A DNA stretch of 62,753 bases, taken from Elizabethkingia sp. YR214 (GTDB taxonomy: Bacteria; Bacteroidota; Bacteroidia; Flavobacteriales; Weeksellaceae). Both the position numbers and the translations under genes were made by a program. The DNA is taken from assembly GCF_003058195.1 (NCBI RefSeq), contig NZ_QBUH01000013.1, forward strand, positions 1 through 62,753, read 5' to 3'. This document shows, piece after piece, positions 1 to 8,612 of this stretch (positions are counted from its first letter, which is position 1; every line of letters starts with the position of its first letter). The notes beneath the pieces were generated by a model, which saw nothing but the letters and a program-made list of their open reading frames with translations, was not told the origin of the DNA and ran no database searches.

Positions 1-78
1 GGCAATCTTACGCCTATTGAGTATAAGTATAAAATGTTAGCTGCTGAAAAGAAAAATACTCAATTAATAGCTGTCTGA
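1..78 (+). pseudogene. 3' end of an IS3-like transposase (partial)
   Basis: The window opens inside a reading frame ending with TGA at 76-78. Its tail contains Asn-Leu-Thr-Pro-Ile-Glu-Tyr-Lys, which resembles the C-terminal 'TPxEY' stretch of IS3-family OrfB (DDE) transposases. Only 25 residues are visible, so it could be an intact gene continuing left of the window or a remnant. The stop lies inside the terminal-repeat-like sequence at 71-95, as is usual at the end of IS3 elements. The family call is inference from a short tail plus the adjacent repeats. Confidence 0.5.
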
Positions 79-95
79 AATATGGGGTACTTACA
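71..95 (+). repeat. IS terminal repeat, copy 1
   Basis: CTGTCTG followed six bases later by GGGGTACTTACA. The same pattern recurs at 190-215 (CTGTCTG, then AGGGATACTTACA). Read inward the end is TGTAAGTAcCCC, which fits the TG..CA ends of IS3-family elements. It overlaps the transposase stop codon. Confidence 0.5.
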
Positions 96-189
96 CTGCC
101 GTTTTAATGCAGAAACAATTTGCGTTTCTGTGAATCTTGTCTTTTTCATCTTTTTACAGTTTAAAATTAATAAATTTTCTATTTTTAAA

Positions 190-215
190 CTGTCTGGTTT
201 TTAGGGATACTTACA
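190..215 (+). repeat. IS terminal repeat, copy 2
   Basis: A second copy of the 71-95 end, about 120 bp downstream in the same orientation. A further GTAAGTATCCG at 224-234 lies in the opposite orientation nine bases later. Together they suggest a nested or decayed insertion rather than one clean element. Confidence 0.45.
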
Positions 216-270
216 AAACCTTGACGTAAGTATCCGAAATTCTAAAAATCTGATTTTAGAGAAATAAACT

Positions 271-366
271 GAAAGTAGCATTACACTAACCCTGTTTTAT
301 GGTGGCCCCAATACAACGCTCACTTTTAACAAGGCTACCGGAAAGCTTATTAGGTTTGATAAATAA
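271..366 (+). pseudogene. Truncated 3' coding tail of unknown protein
   Basis: An open frame of 31 codons ending at TAA 364-366 reads ...LTLFYGGPNTTLTFNKATG..., which looks like ordinary beta-rich protein sequence. It has no start codon: an in-frame stop lies a few codons upstream at about 265-267, just beyond the IS-end debris. I read it as the tail of a gene whose 5' part was lost or displaced by the insertion. The family is not recognisable. Confidence 0.3.
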
Positions 367-382
367 TCCTTAAAATAGGATT
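365..382 (-). terminator. Weak hairpin after the sulfatase gene
   Basis: A six-base stem AATCCT/AGGATT with a six-base loop, followed on the minus strand by an A/T-rich run. It sits 25 bp past the sulfatase stop and could end its transcript, but the stem is short. Confidence 0.3.
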
Positions 383-407
383 AGTGTAAGGTTTGTATTG
401 ATAACTT

Positions 408-1772
408 TTACTTTCCTCCAGCATTGAAGCTATCGAATAGTTGCTTCATCTCTTTTGCTTTTTCAGGAAGTTTAGCCACCAGGTTTACACTTTCTTTAGG
501 ATCTTCATCCAGATTAAATAGCTCTATAGTAGCTGGTACTACCTCTCCTGTTCGGGGATGTTTAAGGTCCGGGACTTCTCTGTATTTCCAGTTACCATAT
601 TTTACAGCTTCCGGTTTTGTACTGCCGTTTACAATAAAGATTGGGCGATGGTTATATTCAGATTCTTTTACTTTATTTTCCAAAAGCTGACTAATATCCT
701 GCCCATCCAGTTCTCTATTCTTTGGCAAAGAACTGTTTGTCCACTTGGCAATTGTCGGTAGTAAATCCAGATTGCTTATTGCACTCGTTAAAACTGTCCC
801 AGACTTAATTTTATTTTTCCAATATGCAATAAACGGAACACGGGCTCCACCTTCATACGACCAGGCTTTAGAACCTCTGAAAATTCCGGCACTTCCGACA
901 TGGGAAGCTATAGTGACACCGTCCCCTTCCATTCTTTCGGGGAAATTTGTCCATGGTCCGTTATCACTTGAGAAAACAAAAATAGTATTGTCAGCCATTC
1001 CTTTTTCTTCCAATACTTTCCATATAGCTGCTAATCCCTCATCCATTTCTGTAATTACAGCCCCAAGCGCTCCACCTTGTTTATTCTTTGAGGTAGAAGA
1101 CTGTGCAGCATAGTACACTGGCAAATGCGGCATATTATGTGCCAGATATAGGAAGAATGGTTTATCTTTTTTCTGCTGTCGGATATAATTAATTGATTCT
1201 TTTGTATACAAACGGGTTAGTAATGAATCCGCAGGCTTTTCTATTTCTGCCTTTGTATTTCTGAACATTCTAATCGGAATGTCTGTATTTACGTAAGGAG
1301 CCTTATAATCATGACTGTATAATATTCCATAGTAAAAATCGAATCCCTGCCCATTAGGTTTATTTTCATCTTTCTGATCTCCAAGATGCCATTTACCAAC
1401 CATTCCAGTGTTATAACCATTCGATTTTAGCATTTCAGCAATTGTTACTTCTTCATCCGGTAGTCCCTGTTTAGATCCCGGCGCTATAGGCCATGGCAAA
1501 TCGTAACGGGATGCGTAACGCCCTGTAAGCAAAGAAGCTCTGGAAGGCGTACAAGTAGGACTGCTGACAACATAATTAGTTGCCATTAATCCATTTCTTG
1601 ACATCTGATCCAAAAAGGGTGTTTTAATAACAGGATTTCCGTATGCCCCGATATCTGCATACCCCATATCATCTGTCAGTACAACAATAATGTTAGGCTG
1701 CTTCTGAGCTTTGGCATTGGAGAATGAGACAGTAAAAAGAAAGATTAAGGCACAACGTACAGTATTCTTCAT
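408..1772 (-). CDS. Secreted arylsulfatase (sulfatase family S1)
   Basis: 454 aa with an N-terminal signal peptide (about residues 1-22), so probably periplasmic or exported. Sulfatase landmarks are all present: paired metal aspartates D34-D35 in [11 protein letters not shown]; the C74-T-P-S-R78 motif, whose cysteine is converted to formylglycine by a maturase encoded elsewhere; GKWHLG; and the SSDNGPW metal site. The enzyme hydrolyses sulfate esters, most likely on glycans or aryl sulfates; substrate cannot be told from sequence. It stands alone: the IS debris is downstream, and the RiPP cassette upstream is over 230 bp away with a different base composition. No SusC/D partner is adjacent, so it is not obviously part of a polysaccharide locus. 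Confidence 0.93.
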   Translation of the reverse strand: MKNTVRCALIFLFTVSFSNAKAQKQPNIIVVLTDDMGYADIGAYGNPVIKTPFLDQMSRNGLMATNYVVSSPTCTPSRASLLTGRYASRYDLPWPIAPGSKQGLPDEEVTIAEMLKSNGYNTGMVGKWHLGDQKDENKPNGQGFDFYYGILYSHDYKAPYVNTDIPIRMFRNTKAEIEKPADSLLTRLYTKESINYIRQQKKDKPFFLYLAHNMPHLPVYYAAQSSTSKNKQGGALGAVITEMDEGLAAIWKVLEEKGMADNTIFVFSSDNGPWTNFPERMEGDGVTIASHVGSAGIFRGSKAWSYEGGARVPFIAYWKNKIKSGTVLTSAISNLDLLPTIAKWTNSSLPKNRELDGQDISQLLENKVKESEYNHRPIFIVNGSTKPEAVKYGNWKYREVPDLKHPRTGEVVPATIELFNLDEDPKESVNLVAKLPEKAKEMKQLFDSFNAGGK

Positions 1773-2005
1773 GATTAAATATTTGTTTTCTGATGGTTAT
1801 TAGTCATTTTAAAACAAATATATAACATAACTTCTCTATACAAAATTCTTTCAGAATTTTACTCAAAATGATGATTTATTTACAATACAACAGGTAATAG
1901 GAGTATTTTATAAGAGAAAATATGGTGTTTATTTACTGTATAAATATCACATCAATATTAAGAGATACAAAATATAGCCACTATAAAATTTCAAAAAAAT
2001 ACAAA

Positions 2006-4210
2006 TTACGAACCTAACTCTAACTGATTTTTCACCAAATTAAAATAATCAGATTTATTATCAACTAATTGGCTATGGCTACCTTGCTCAACAATTTCAC
2101 CATTTCTAAGAACGATTATCTGATCCGCATTTTTCACAGTAGAAAGTCTGTGTGCAACAATAATAACCGTTTTTCCTTTAAAAAAAGACTGAAGATTTTC
2201 GTGAATTATTTTCTCATTTTCAGCATCCAATGCAGATGTTGCTTCATCAAATAATATAAAATGAGGATTTTTATAAACAGCTCTGGAAATCAAAATACGT
2301 TGTTTTTGCCCACCAGAAATACCATTACCAGAAGCGCCTATTTTAGTATTCAGCCCTAAAGGTAATTCTTCTATAAAACTTTTGATATTAGCAGTTTGTA
2401 AAGATTTATTAAGTTTTTCATAATCAATATCTTCGTCACCAGTAGCAATATTTCTTTCTATCGTATCTGAAAATATAAACCCGTCCTGCATAACTACACC
2501 ACAATTCTTACGCAAATCTTTTGGAGAAATATCTTTTATATTAAGATGATTAAAATAGATGTCTCCTTCAACAGGTTCATAAAATTTTAACAGCATTTTC
2601 ATGAGAGTGGTTTTACCACTTCCACTAGCCCCAACAATAGCTGTAATTTTACCTTCTGGAATAGAAAGATTTATATTTTTTAGGACAAATGGAGATTGTG
2701 GGCCTTCATATTGAAAAGATACATTCTTAAAGTAAATACCTTTTTCAATACCATTTTGTTCTGTGTATTTTGGACTTAATAATAAAACATGCTGTTCTTG
2801 TTCTTCTTCTGAATGATTTTGCACTTCATTAAGACGAGTTAAACTAAGCCTAGCATCCTGTAATGAACGAAAGAAATTAATAAGCTGATTTACCGGAGAA
2901 TTCATCTGTCCAATAATATAAGAAACGCTTAGTAGAGCTCCTAATGTCATATGCCCCTTTACCACAAAAGAAGCTGCAAGAAAAGTGACAATAATATTTT
3001 TAAACTGATTAATAAACTCAAAACCAGAAAGCTGGATTTGGTCCAATTTTAATATGCGAATATTAATTTTAAATAATTTTTGTTGTATTAATTCCCACTC
3101 TCGTCGTTTAAAATCTTCAAATTGATTAAGTTTCATTTCCGAAACACCATTGATCATTTCATAAATAGATTCCTGATTTTCACTGCGCTGCTGAAAACGA
3201 AAATAATCTAGTATTTTTCTTTTCTTCATCCAAAACAAAGACCATATAATTGAAACAATCGTTAAAGAAATATATGTTAACAATATGCGAAAATCATAAT
3301 ACCATAATACTCCAAAAAAAACAGAAAATGTAATCACAGAAAATAATGTAAGAAGACTCTGTGAAGTAAGAAAATTTTCAATACGTTCATGATCTTGAAT
3401 GCGTTGATTAAAATCACCCATTAGTTTTGTATCAAAAAATTTTATCGGCAATCTCAAGAGTTTTTTCAAAAAATCTGAAATAATTTGGATATTAATTTTA
3501 GTCCCAACCACCAACATAATCCAATTTCGGAAGATTCCGAATATAATATTACCAAAAAAGAATGCCAATTGTGCTAGTAAAATATAAATGATAATAGAAA
3601 TATTCTTTTGAGTAACTCCATCATCAATAAGCTTTTGAGTTAGTATAGGAAAAATTAAAGTAGTAATTGTTCCCAATAATAAAAGGAGGAACAACTTCAA
3701 CATTTGCTTTTTATAAGGTTTTAGATATTCTAATAAATATTTTGCAGATAATTTTTGCTCTTTAGGTGGTTTTTGCTCATAAAACATTCCCGTTGGCTCC
3801 AGAAAAAGTGCAACTCCTTTATCTTCATTTGAAATCCATGATCTTGTAAACCTTTCTTCAGATAAAGAAATAAAACCATGTCCCGGGTCTGCAATTTTGA
3901 AAATTAATTCACCTGTAAAAAAATTCCTGGAAATTTTATAAAGAACAACAAAATGATTTTGATTCCAATGAAGTATACACGGGAGAAGTTCTTTATCAAA
4001 ATCTTCCGTTTGTAATTTAGCAGCAATAGTTCTAAAGCCTATTTTTTCTGCTGCCGCACTTATCCCCAACAATGACACCCCCTCACGGGTAATAAAACTT
4101 TTATCACGCAAATACTGTAACCCGAAATCCTTCCCATAGTGCGAAGCAACCATAGCAAGACATGCCGGTCCACAATCCATTTGATCATGTTGGGGATAGA
4201 AATTAAACAT
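2006..4210 (-). CDS. C39 peptidase-containing ABC exporter (RiPP secretion)
   Basis: 734 aa. Residues 1-135 form a C39 double-glycine peptidase: Q7, catalytic C13 in MDCGPAC, histidine in NQNHFVVLY and aspartate in IADPGHG. A membrane domain follows (about 165-440, several hydrophobic helices), then an ATPase domain with Walker A GASGSGKT (about 527-534), signature ISGGQKQR, Walker B ILFDEATSALD and switch histidine in VAHRLST. Such proteins cleave leader peptides after Gly-Gly and export the core. The start codon overlaps the end of the radical SAM gene by 8 bp, implying translational coupling. The substrate is presumably the precursor at 5581-5775, which has a matching GG site. No HlyD-type adaptor is adjacent, which is unusual for this exporter class. 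Confidence 0.95.
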   Translation of the reverse strand: MFNFYPQHDQMDCGPACLAMVASHYGKDFGLQYLRDKSFITREGVSLLGISAAAEKIGFRTIAAKLQTEDFDKELLPCILHWNQNHFVVLYKISRNFFTGELIFKIADPGHGFISLSEERFTRSWISNEDKGVALFLEPTGMFYEQKPPKEQKLSAKYLLEYLKPYKKQMLKLFLLLLLGTITTLIFPILTQKLIDDGVTQKNISIIIYILLAQLAFFFGNIIFGIFRNWIMLVVGTKINIQIISDFLKKLLRLPIKFFDTKLMGDFNQRIQDHERIENFLTSQSLLTLFSVITFSVFFGVLWYYDFRILLTYISLTIVSIIWSLFWMKKRKILDYFRFQQRSENQESIYEMINGVSEMKLNQFEDFKRREWELIQQKLFKINIRILKLDQIQLSGFEFINQFKNIIVTFLAASFVVKGHMTLGALLSVSYIIGQMNSPVNQLINFFRSLQDARLSLTRLNEVQNHSEEEQEQHVLLLSPKYTEQNGIEKGIYFKNVSFQYEGPQSPFVLKNINLSIPEGKITAIVGASGSGKTTLMKMLLKFYEPVEGDIYFNHLNIKDISPKDLRKNCGVVMQDGFIFSDTIERNIATGDEDIDYEKLNKSLQTANIKSFIEELPLGLNTKIGASGNGISGGQKQRILISRAVYKNPHFILFDEATSALDAENEKIIHENLQSFFKGKTVIIVAHRLSTVKNADQIIVLRNGEIVEQGSHSQLVDNKSDYFNLVKNQLELGS

Positions 4211-5498
4211 TAAAAATTATTTTTTGTTCAAAAACTCTTTTAACAATTTCTTTCTTCTTATCCTCATCAAAATCATTAACACAATAATCTTTACCTAAAT
4301 TTTCATATGCAACCTGGCTACAACCTCCACCACAAACAGGCAATATAGAACATGTTTGACATGGCTTATTTTGAAATTTCGCATTTTGTCTGATAAATTT
4401 CTTCTCATTCCATGTTATTGTTCCATTTTGCTCTAACTGTCCTAACTTTGATTTTGATTCAAAATCTCTCGCAGAACATTTAAATACATCTCCATTATAA
4501 TTTATAAAAGCTTGATTGTATTTATCAGCATAACAAGATCCTCTTACCGAATCAAAAACAGCTCCATCTACATAGAAATCAGAATTTTTGTACTTATCTA
4601 TATAATGTCTTACATCATACTCTAAAGAGCTTTCTAATTGCCATACTTTATGAAATGTAAATTTCAAATATTTCTTGATATTTTGTGGCTCTTTTTGAAA
4701 AAGAGACATAATTTTATCAATATCATTAATATTTTGTTCTGTACAATTAACTCTTACAACTACATTAATTTGATTCTCTGCTAATAAAATAATATTCTTA
4801 ATTATTTTATCAAAGGATCCTTTAGTTTCTGAAATATATCTTATTTTATCATGATTATCTTTATAACCATCAAGTGTTATTTGTATTTCTTGTAAAGTAT
4901 ATTTTTTTAGAAAATCAATCTTCTTTTGATCAAATAGCAAACCATTAGTTGTAAATCCCGTTATTAGATTAATACCCGATAACTCTGTAATCTTTTTTGC
5001 TCCTTCTAAAATTGGAACAACAACTTTATCAAAATATAATAAAGGCTCACCTCCAAACCATGAAATTGCAAAATCTTCTATTTTATTATTCTGAGATATA
5101 ATGTTCTCAATAAATTGAATAGTTTTCTCTATGTTCACATTATCCATTTTAGAATCCTTTATATGTGTTTCATAGCAGTACCAACACTTAAAATTACAAT
5201 TCATTGTAGGATTAATAAATAAAAGATATTGATTTTCATTATCATCTACTTCTCTACTAATAGAGACTACTTCCTGAAATTCATTCTTTTCATCATCAAC
5301 AATATATCCTTCCTCAGCTAAAAACTCATAAAAATCTGGGTGTATTTCTTGTAATTCATCAATATTATTTTCTCTGTTTGCTGCTAATAATAATTCTTTT
5401 AAATCATTTTCCAAAACAACAAACTTGTCATTTAATAAATTATAGCATACATTTTGATTATTGTAAACAATAAAATTGTTGTAAACACTAGTTTTCAT
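4203..5498 (-). CDS. Radical SAM/SPASM peptide maturase
   Basis: 431 aa. An N-terminal region (1-80) resembles a small peptide-binding wing as in other RiPP maturases. The radical SAM CX3CX2C cluster is C101-C105-C108 (MNCNFKCWYCYE), followed by SWFGGEPLL. A C-terminal SPASM region (about 325-415) holds the cysteine series in GSCYADK, FKCSARD, CQTCSILPVCGGGCSQ and KDYCV for two auxiliary Fe-S clusters. Such enzymes install sactionine, ranthionine or related crosslinks on a precursor. Its target is almost certainly the three-cysteine peptide encoded just upstream, and it is coupled to the C39 exporter downstream. The chemistry (thioether or carbon-carbon) cannot be decided here. Confidence 0.93.
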   Translation of the reverse strand: MKTSVYNNFIVYNNQNVCYNLLNDKFVVLENDLKELLLAANRENNIDELQEIHPDFYEFLAEEGYIVDDEKNEFQEVVSISREVDDNENQYLLFINPTMNCNFKCWYCYETHIKDSKMDNVNIEKTIQFIENIISQNNKIEDFAISWFGGEPLLYFDKVVVPILEGAKKITELSGINLITGFTTNGLLFDQKKIDFLKKYTLQEIQITLDGYKDNHDKIRYISETKGSFDKIIKNIILLAENQINVVVRVNCTEQNINDIDKIMSLFQKEPQNIKKYLKFTFHKVWQLESSLEYDVRHYIDKYKNSDFYVDGAVFDSVRGSCYADKYNQAFINYNGDVFKCSARDFESKSKLGQLEQNGTITWNEKKFIRQNAKFQNKPCQTCSILPVCGGGCSQVAYENLGKDYCVNDFDEDKKKEIVKRVFEQKIIFNV

Positions 5499-5525
5499 AA
5501 ATTAAAGATTTAGGTTAAATGAAAA

Positions 5526-5562
5526 GGATGGCCTGTCTTGTTAAAGATCAAACAAGCCATCC
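5526..5562 (-). terminator. Attenuator hairpin between precursor and maturase
   Basis: On the minus strand GGATGGC...CTTGTT pairs with AACAAG...GCCATCC with a small bulge, and a T-rich run follows. It lies between the precursor stop and the maturase start. Partial termination here would give many precursor transcripts per maturase transcript, a common arrangement in RiPP operons. Confidence 0.6.
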
Positions 5563-5580
5563 ATAATTAATATAATAATT

Positions 5581-5775
5581 TTAACTTACCTCAGTAGGGC
5601 TACAATTAGCTCCCCCTGTGTTAGTACAGTTGCAATTATTACCAACAATACTGCTAGAAGTTGGTCCAAAAGAAAAACTTTTTGAGAAACCTCCTTTTAA
5701 TTGTCCTTTTTCTGCTTCCTTTAGAGTTTCCATTTTTTTTACTAACTCTTGGAATTTTTGATTTTTTGTTTCCAT
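5581..5775 (-). CDS. RiPP precursor peptide with double-glycine leader
   Basis: 64 aa. A charged, helical-looking leader (residues 1-29) ends in QLKGG, the classical C39 cleavage site. The predicted 35-residue core starts with FSKSFSFGP, is rich in Ser, Gly, Asn and Thr, and holds three cysteines at residues 48, 50 and 58 (NNCNCTNTGGANC). It is directly followed by a radical SAM/SPASM maturase and a C39 exporter, so the assignment rests on both sequence and context. The core matches no product I recognise. Three cysteines in a Gly/Asn/Thr-rich setting would suit thioether crosslinks to neighbouring residues; this is inference. Confidence 0.88.
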   Translation of the reverse strand: METKNQKFQELVKKMETLKEAEKGQLKGGFSKSFSFGPTSSSIVGNNCNCTNTGGANCSPTEVS

Positions 5776-5896
5776 TGTAATTTGATTTAGAAAATTAAAA
5801 AATTAACATTTGCTTTAATAAAAGCTATATTTAAACATTTAGAACTTAATATGTGCACCTATTTAGTATCTTAAATGAAAAAATAATTCTGATTTT

Positions 5897-8239
5897 TTAT
5901 AATCTCCCTCTACTATCATTATCTGATTTTACTGAACCAGCTTTAATTTTATTCTTATTATCTAATGTATATTGAACAGATATAAGAAAACCTCTTGTTT
6001 GCCACTTTTGATAAAAATCAAAATCAAAATCTTTGTAATGGGAAATATTTTTATCTCTTTCGGTATTAAATAAATCCACTACTTTAAAAATGACTAATAA
6101 ATTTCCAGCCATCAAAGTTTTTCTTATAGATATGTCCATTCTATATCTATTTGCTCCGGTAACATTCCTGTATTGATATTGATGGGAATAATTACTAGCA
6201 AGCTCAAACAAAAATGTTTTAGAAAGTTTCATTTGGAGGTATGTATTATTATAAAATGAAGCTCCTTTATTATTAATACCATCATTAGCATGAAATGAAT
6301 TATAATAAATCCCACTAGAAATATTAGTAGTAAGCCATTTTGTTATATTCCCATTATAAGAATGGTCTATACCTATTTCATAATATTTTCCAAAATTTTG
6401 TGGTTGAAAAAAATTAATTAAATCTTTATTTGTAAAATATACACCTTGGATTGTATTAATTGTTTTATTACCATATACCGAAAAGGAATGCTTTTTTATA
6501 TTATATCCAAGTTCTAATTGATCCACATACAAGGGTTGTAAATTTGGATTTCCAATTTCATAGAGAAAATCATTCTGTTTAATAACAAAGGGATTTAAAT
6601 CTCTAAATGAAGGTCTAGTAATACTTCTTTTATAACTAAAAGAAAGGCTTTTTTCATTTTTTAAATCATACTTATAATAGAGACTTGGAAAAAGCTTAGT
6701 ATAGTTTTGTTTTAATTCTTCGTTATTAAGATTATTATAACCTTTTATATTAGTATTTTCTATACGAATACCTGTTTTTATAAAGTGTCTACCGAAGATT
6801 TTGCTTATAGAAATATAACCAGCCAGAATATTTTCACGGTTATTGAAATCTTGTTTTTGATTTAAATCTTCATTCCATTGATCATTATTAAAATAATCAA
6901 CCTTGAGTAAATTATCTCTTTTTACGCTACCAAATTTTCCTCCGGCATTCAACTCCCAATTTTTTTTAATTTTTTGAGTCCAATCTAATTGTCCAGTATA
7001 GTAATTTGAAACAGAATTAGTATTATAGAGATAATGACTATTCAACGAAGAATTTAATAAATATTTAGAATAAACATCATTAAAAGGCTCAGTATTATTT
7101 CGTCCAATATCTCCAATAAATTTCAAATTACTCCCTAAATTATCTAATTTCAATACATAGTTGGTTGTGATATACCACAAATTAGAAGGCGTCCTAGAGG
7201 AGGAAATATTTTTACTACTTATTGTTTGATCATTACCATTATAAATATCAAGATTATGATTACCCTCAAATATTCTATTATTTTTATTATAATAAGCTTC
7301 AATACCAAATGTATTATTATCATTAGGATAAAAAATACTACCTAAACGAAGTCCTAAATTATTATTAGAAAATTTCGAATCTCCATTATTGATATTTTTT
7401 TGACCATTATTATAATTGAATATTCCTGTTGACCTACCATAATTTTGATTTTCAGTATAAGAAACATCTGAATATAAGTTCCATTTCTCATTTCCATAAT
7501 TCAAATTTAACCCACTGTTATACTGAATCGCATTTTCCTTTCGAAAAGCATAAGACATTTTGTTAATTGAACGAAAACCTTTAGGATTATTCTTTAAAAC
7601 AATATTTATAACTCCTCCTGTACCAGACGCATCTTGATCAGCGGAACCTATATCTTGAATTTCAATTCTTTTAATATCTTCTGAACTTAGTCCAGAAAGA
7701 TAATTATTGAGATCATTTCCGCTTAAGTTTATTTTTTGGCCATTAATAAGTATTGTTACACTTTTATTTTTCAGTAATACAATTCCTTCCGAGTTTATGC
7801 TTAATTTTGGGCTCTTTTGTAATATTTCCAGCCCATTATTTCCTTTAGACAAAACACTATTCTCAACATTAAAATAGGTTTTGTCTCCTATTTGTTGCAC
7901 AATCTTTTTGCCTATAATAACTTCTCGAATTGTTTTTTCATTATTTTCAGTAATACGAATGTTTCTTATAATGTCTCCGCTAATATTAAGGTTACTAACA
8001 AAAACACTGCTACCATTTTCTAAAACTTCTAATAAATAATACCCTTTTTCAGGTATTTTTAATCTAAAAAAACCATTTTCATCAGAAATAACAGTCCTCT
8101 TTAAATTACCTTTAGTAGCTATTATTTCAGCATAAGAAATGACAACACTATCTTTTCCTAAAATTTTCCCGGAAATACTTTGAGCATAAGAAAAAGCTCC
8201 AATTAATAAGAAAAATAATATATGAAAATAGCTTTTCAT
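5897..8239 (-). CDS. TonB-dependent receptor (outer-membrane beta-barrel family)
   Basis: About 780 aa from the ATG at 8239, chosen because it gives a clean signal peptide (MKSYFHILFFLLIGAFSYAQ); the longer frame to 8314 adds 25 unlikely residues. After the signal come a carboxypeptidase-regulatory-like beta domain (SISGKILGKDS..., about 20-105), a plug region (about 115-215, with GGVINIVLKN at its end) and a long barrel with alternating aromatic strands. It is the first gene of the RiPP cassette, 121 bp ahead of the precursor and in the same direction. Possible roles are uptake of the peptide, sensing it, or taking up a metal or siderophore complex; none can be chosen from sequence. It shares the extreme A+T content of the cassette. 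Confidence 0.88.
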   Translation of the reverse strand: MKSYFHILFFLLIGAFSYAQSISGKILGKDSVVISYAEIIATKGNLKRTVISDENGFFRLKIPEKGYYLLEVLENGSSVFVSNLNISGDIIRNIRITENNEKTIREVIIGKKIVQQIGDKTYFNVENSVLSKGNNGLEILQKSPKLSINSEGIVLLKNKSVTILINGQKINLSGNDLNNYLSGLSSEDIKRIEIQDIGSADQDASGTGGVINIVLKNNPKGFRSINKMSYAFRKENAIQYNSGLNLNYGNEKWNLYSDVSYTENQNYGRSTGIFNYNNGQKNINNGDSKFSNNNLGLRLGSIFYPNDNNTFGIEAYYNKNNRIFEGNHNLDIYNGNDQTISSKNISSSRTPSNLWYITTNYVLKLDNLGSNLKFIGDIGRNNTEPFNDVYSKYLLNSSLNSHYLYNTNSVSNYYTGQLDWTQKIKKNWELNAGGKFGSVKRDNLLKVDYFNNDQWNEDLNQKQDFNNRENILAGYISISKIFGRHFIKTGIRIENTNIKGYNNLNNEELKQNYTKLFPSLYYKYDLKNEKSLSFSYKRSITRPSFRDLNPFVIKQNDFLYEIGNPNLQPLYVDQLELGYNIKKHSFSVYGNKTINTIQGVYFTNKDLINFFQPQNFGKYYEIGIDHSYNGNITKWLTTNISSGIYYNSFHANDGINNKGASFYNNTYLQMKLSKTFLFELASNYSHQYQYRNVTGANRYRMDISIRKTLMAGNLLVIFKVVDLFNTERDKNISHYKDFDFDFYQKWQTRGFLISVQYTLDNKNKIKAGSVKSDNDSRGRL

Positions 8240-8323
8240 TAAAAAAATAATTTGTGACCCATTGCTAAAGTAAAAATTATTTTGAAACAAAATGATTTTA
8301 AAACAATTAACCATGCTATTTAC

Positions 8324-8361
8324 ACTGAATATAAATTAATTATAATTAATTTATATTCAGT
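8324..8361. promoter_or_regulatory. Perfect 38-nt palindrome upstream of RiPP cassette
   Basis: ACTGAATATAAATTAAT and its exact reverse complement meet at a central TATA, so every base of 8324-8361 pairs with its partner. It lies 85 bp upstream of the receptor start at 8239. There is no T-tract, so it is not a standard terminator. It could be a dimer-binding operator or a transposon-derived end. The stretch 8362-8558 around it holds no gene I can see. Confidence 0.5.
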
Positions 8362-8558
8362 TATTTTACAATTATATACATTTACTTAATCACTTATTTT
8401 GGCGGTCTCACAATACTTTAATAAAAGTGTAGAATCCTATAAAATTGACCATCTTAATCTTGCGAAAAAAATTACCTTTCATTAAATAATAAAAACAAAT
8501 AGTTGATTACACATAGTTTTATTCTGTAAACAAAAAATCAATTTTTAATACGAACAAA

Positions 8559-8590
8559 AACTCCTCTATAGTCTAGACTGCAGAGGAGTT
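8559..8590 (-). terminator. Terminator of the glycosyltransferase gene
   Basis: AACTCCTCT pairs with AGAGGAGTT around a loop, and the minus-strand read continues into TTTTTG. It begins 23 bp after the glycosyltransferase stop codon. Confidence 0.8.
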
Positions 8591-8612
8591 ATATTTTAAA
8601 ATGTTTCTTTGA

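Noticed and set aside
408-1113. Plus-strand frames opposite the sulfatase
   Set aside because: Shadow frames of a gene with intact catalytic motifs on the other strand.
8362-8558. Search for a second peptide precursor upstream of the receptor gene
   Set aside because: The only minus-strand frame of note (about 24 codons, MKGNFFRK...) has no Gly-Gly site and no core-like sequence.
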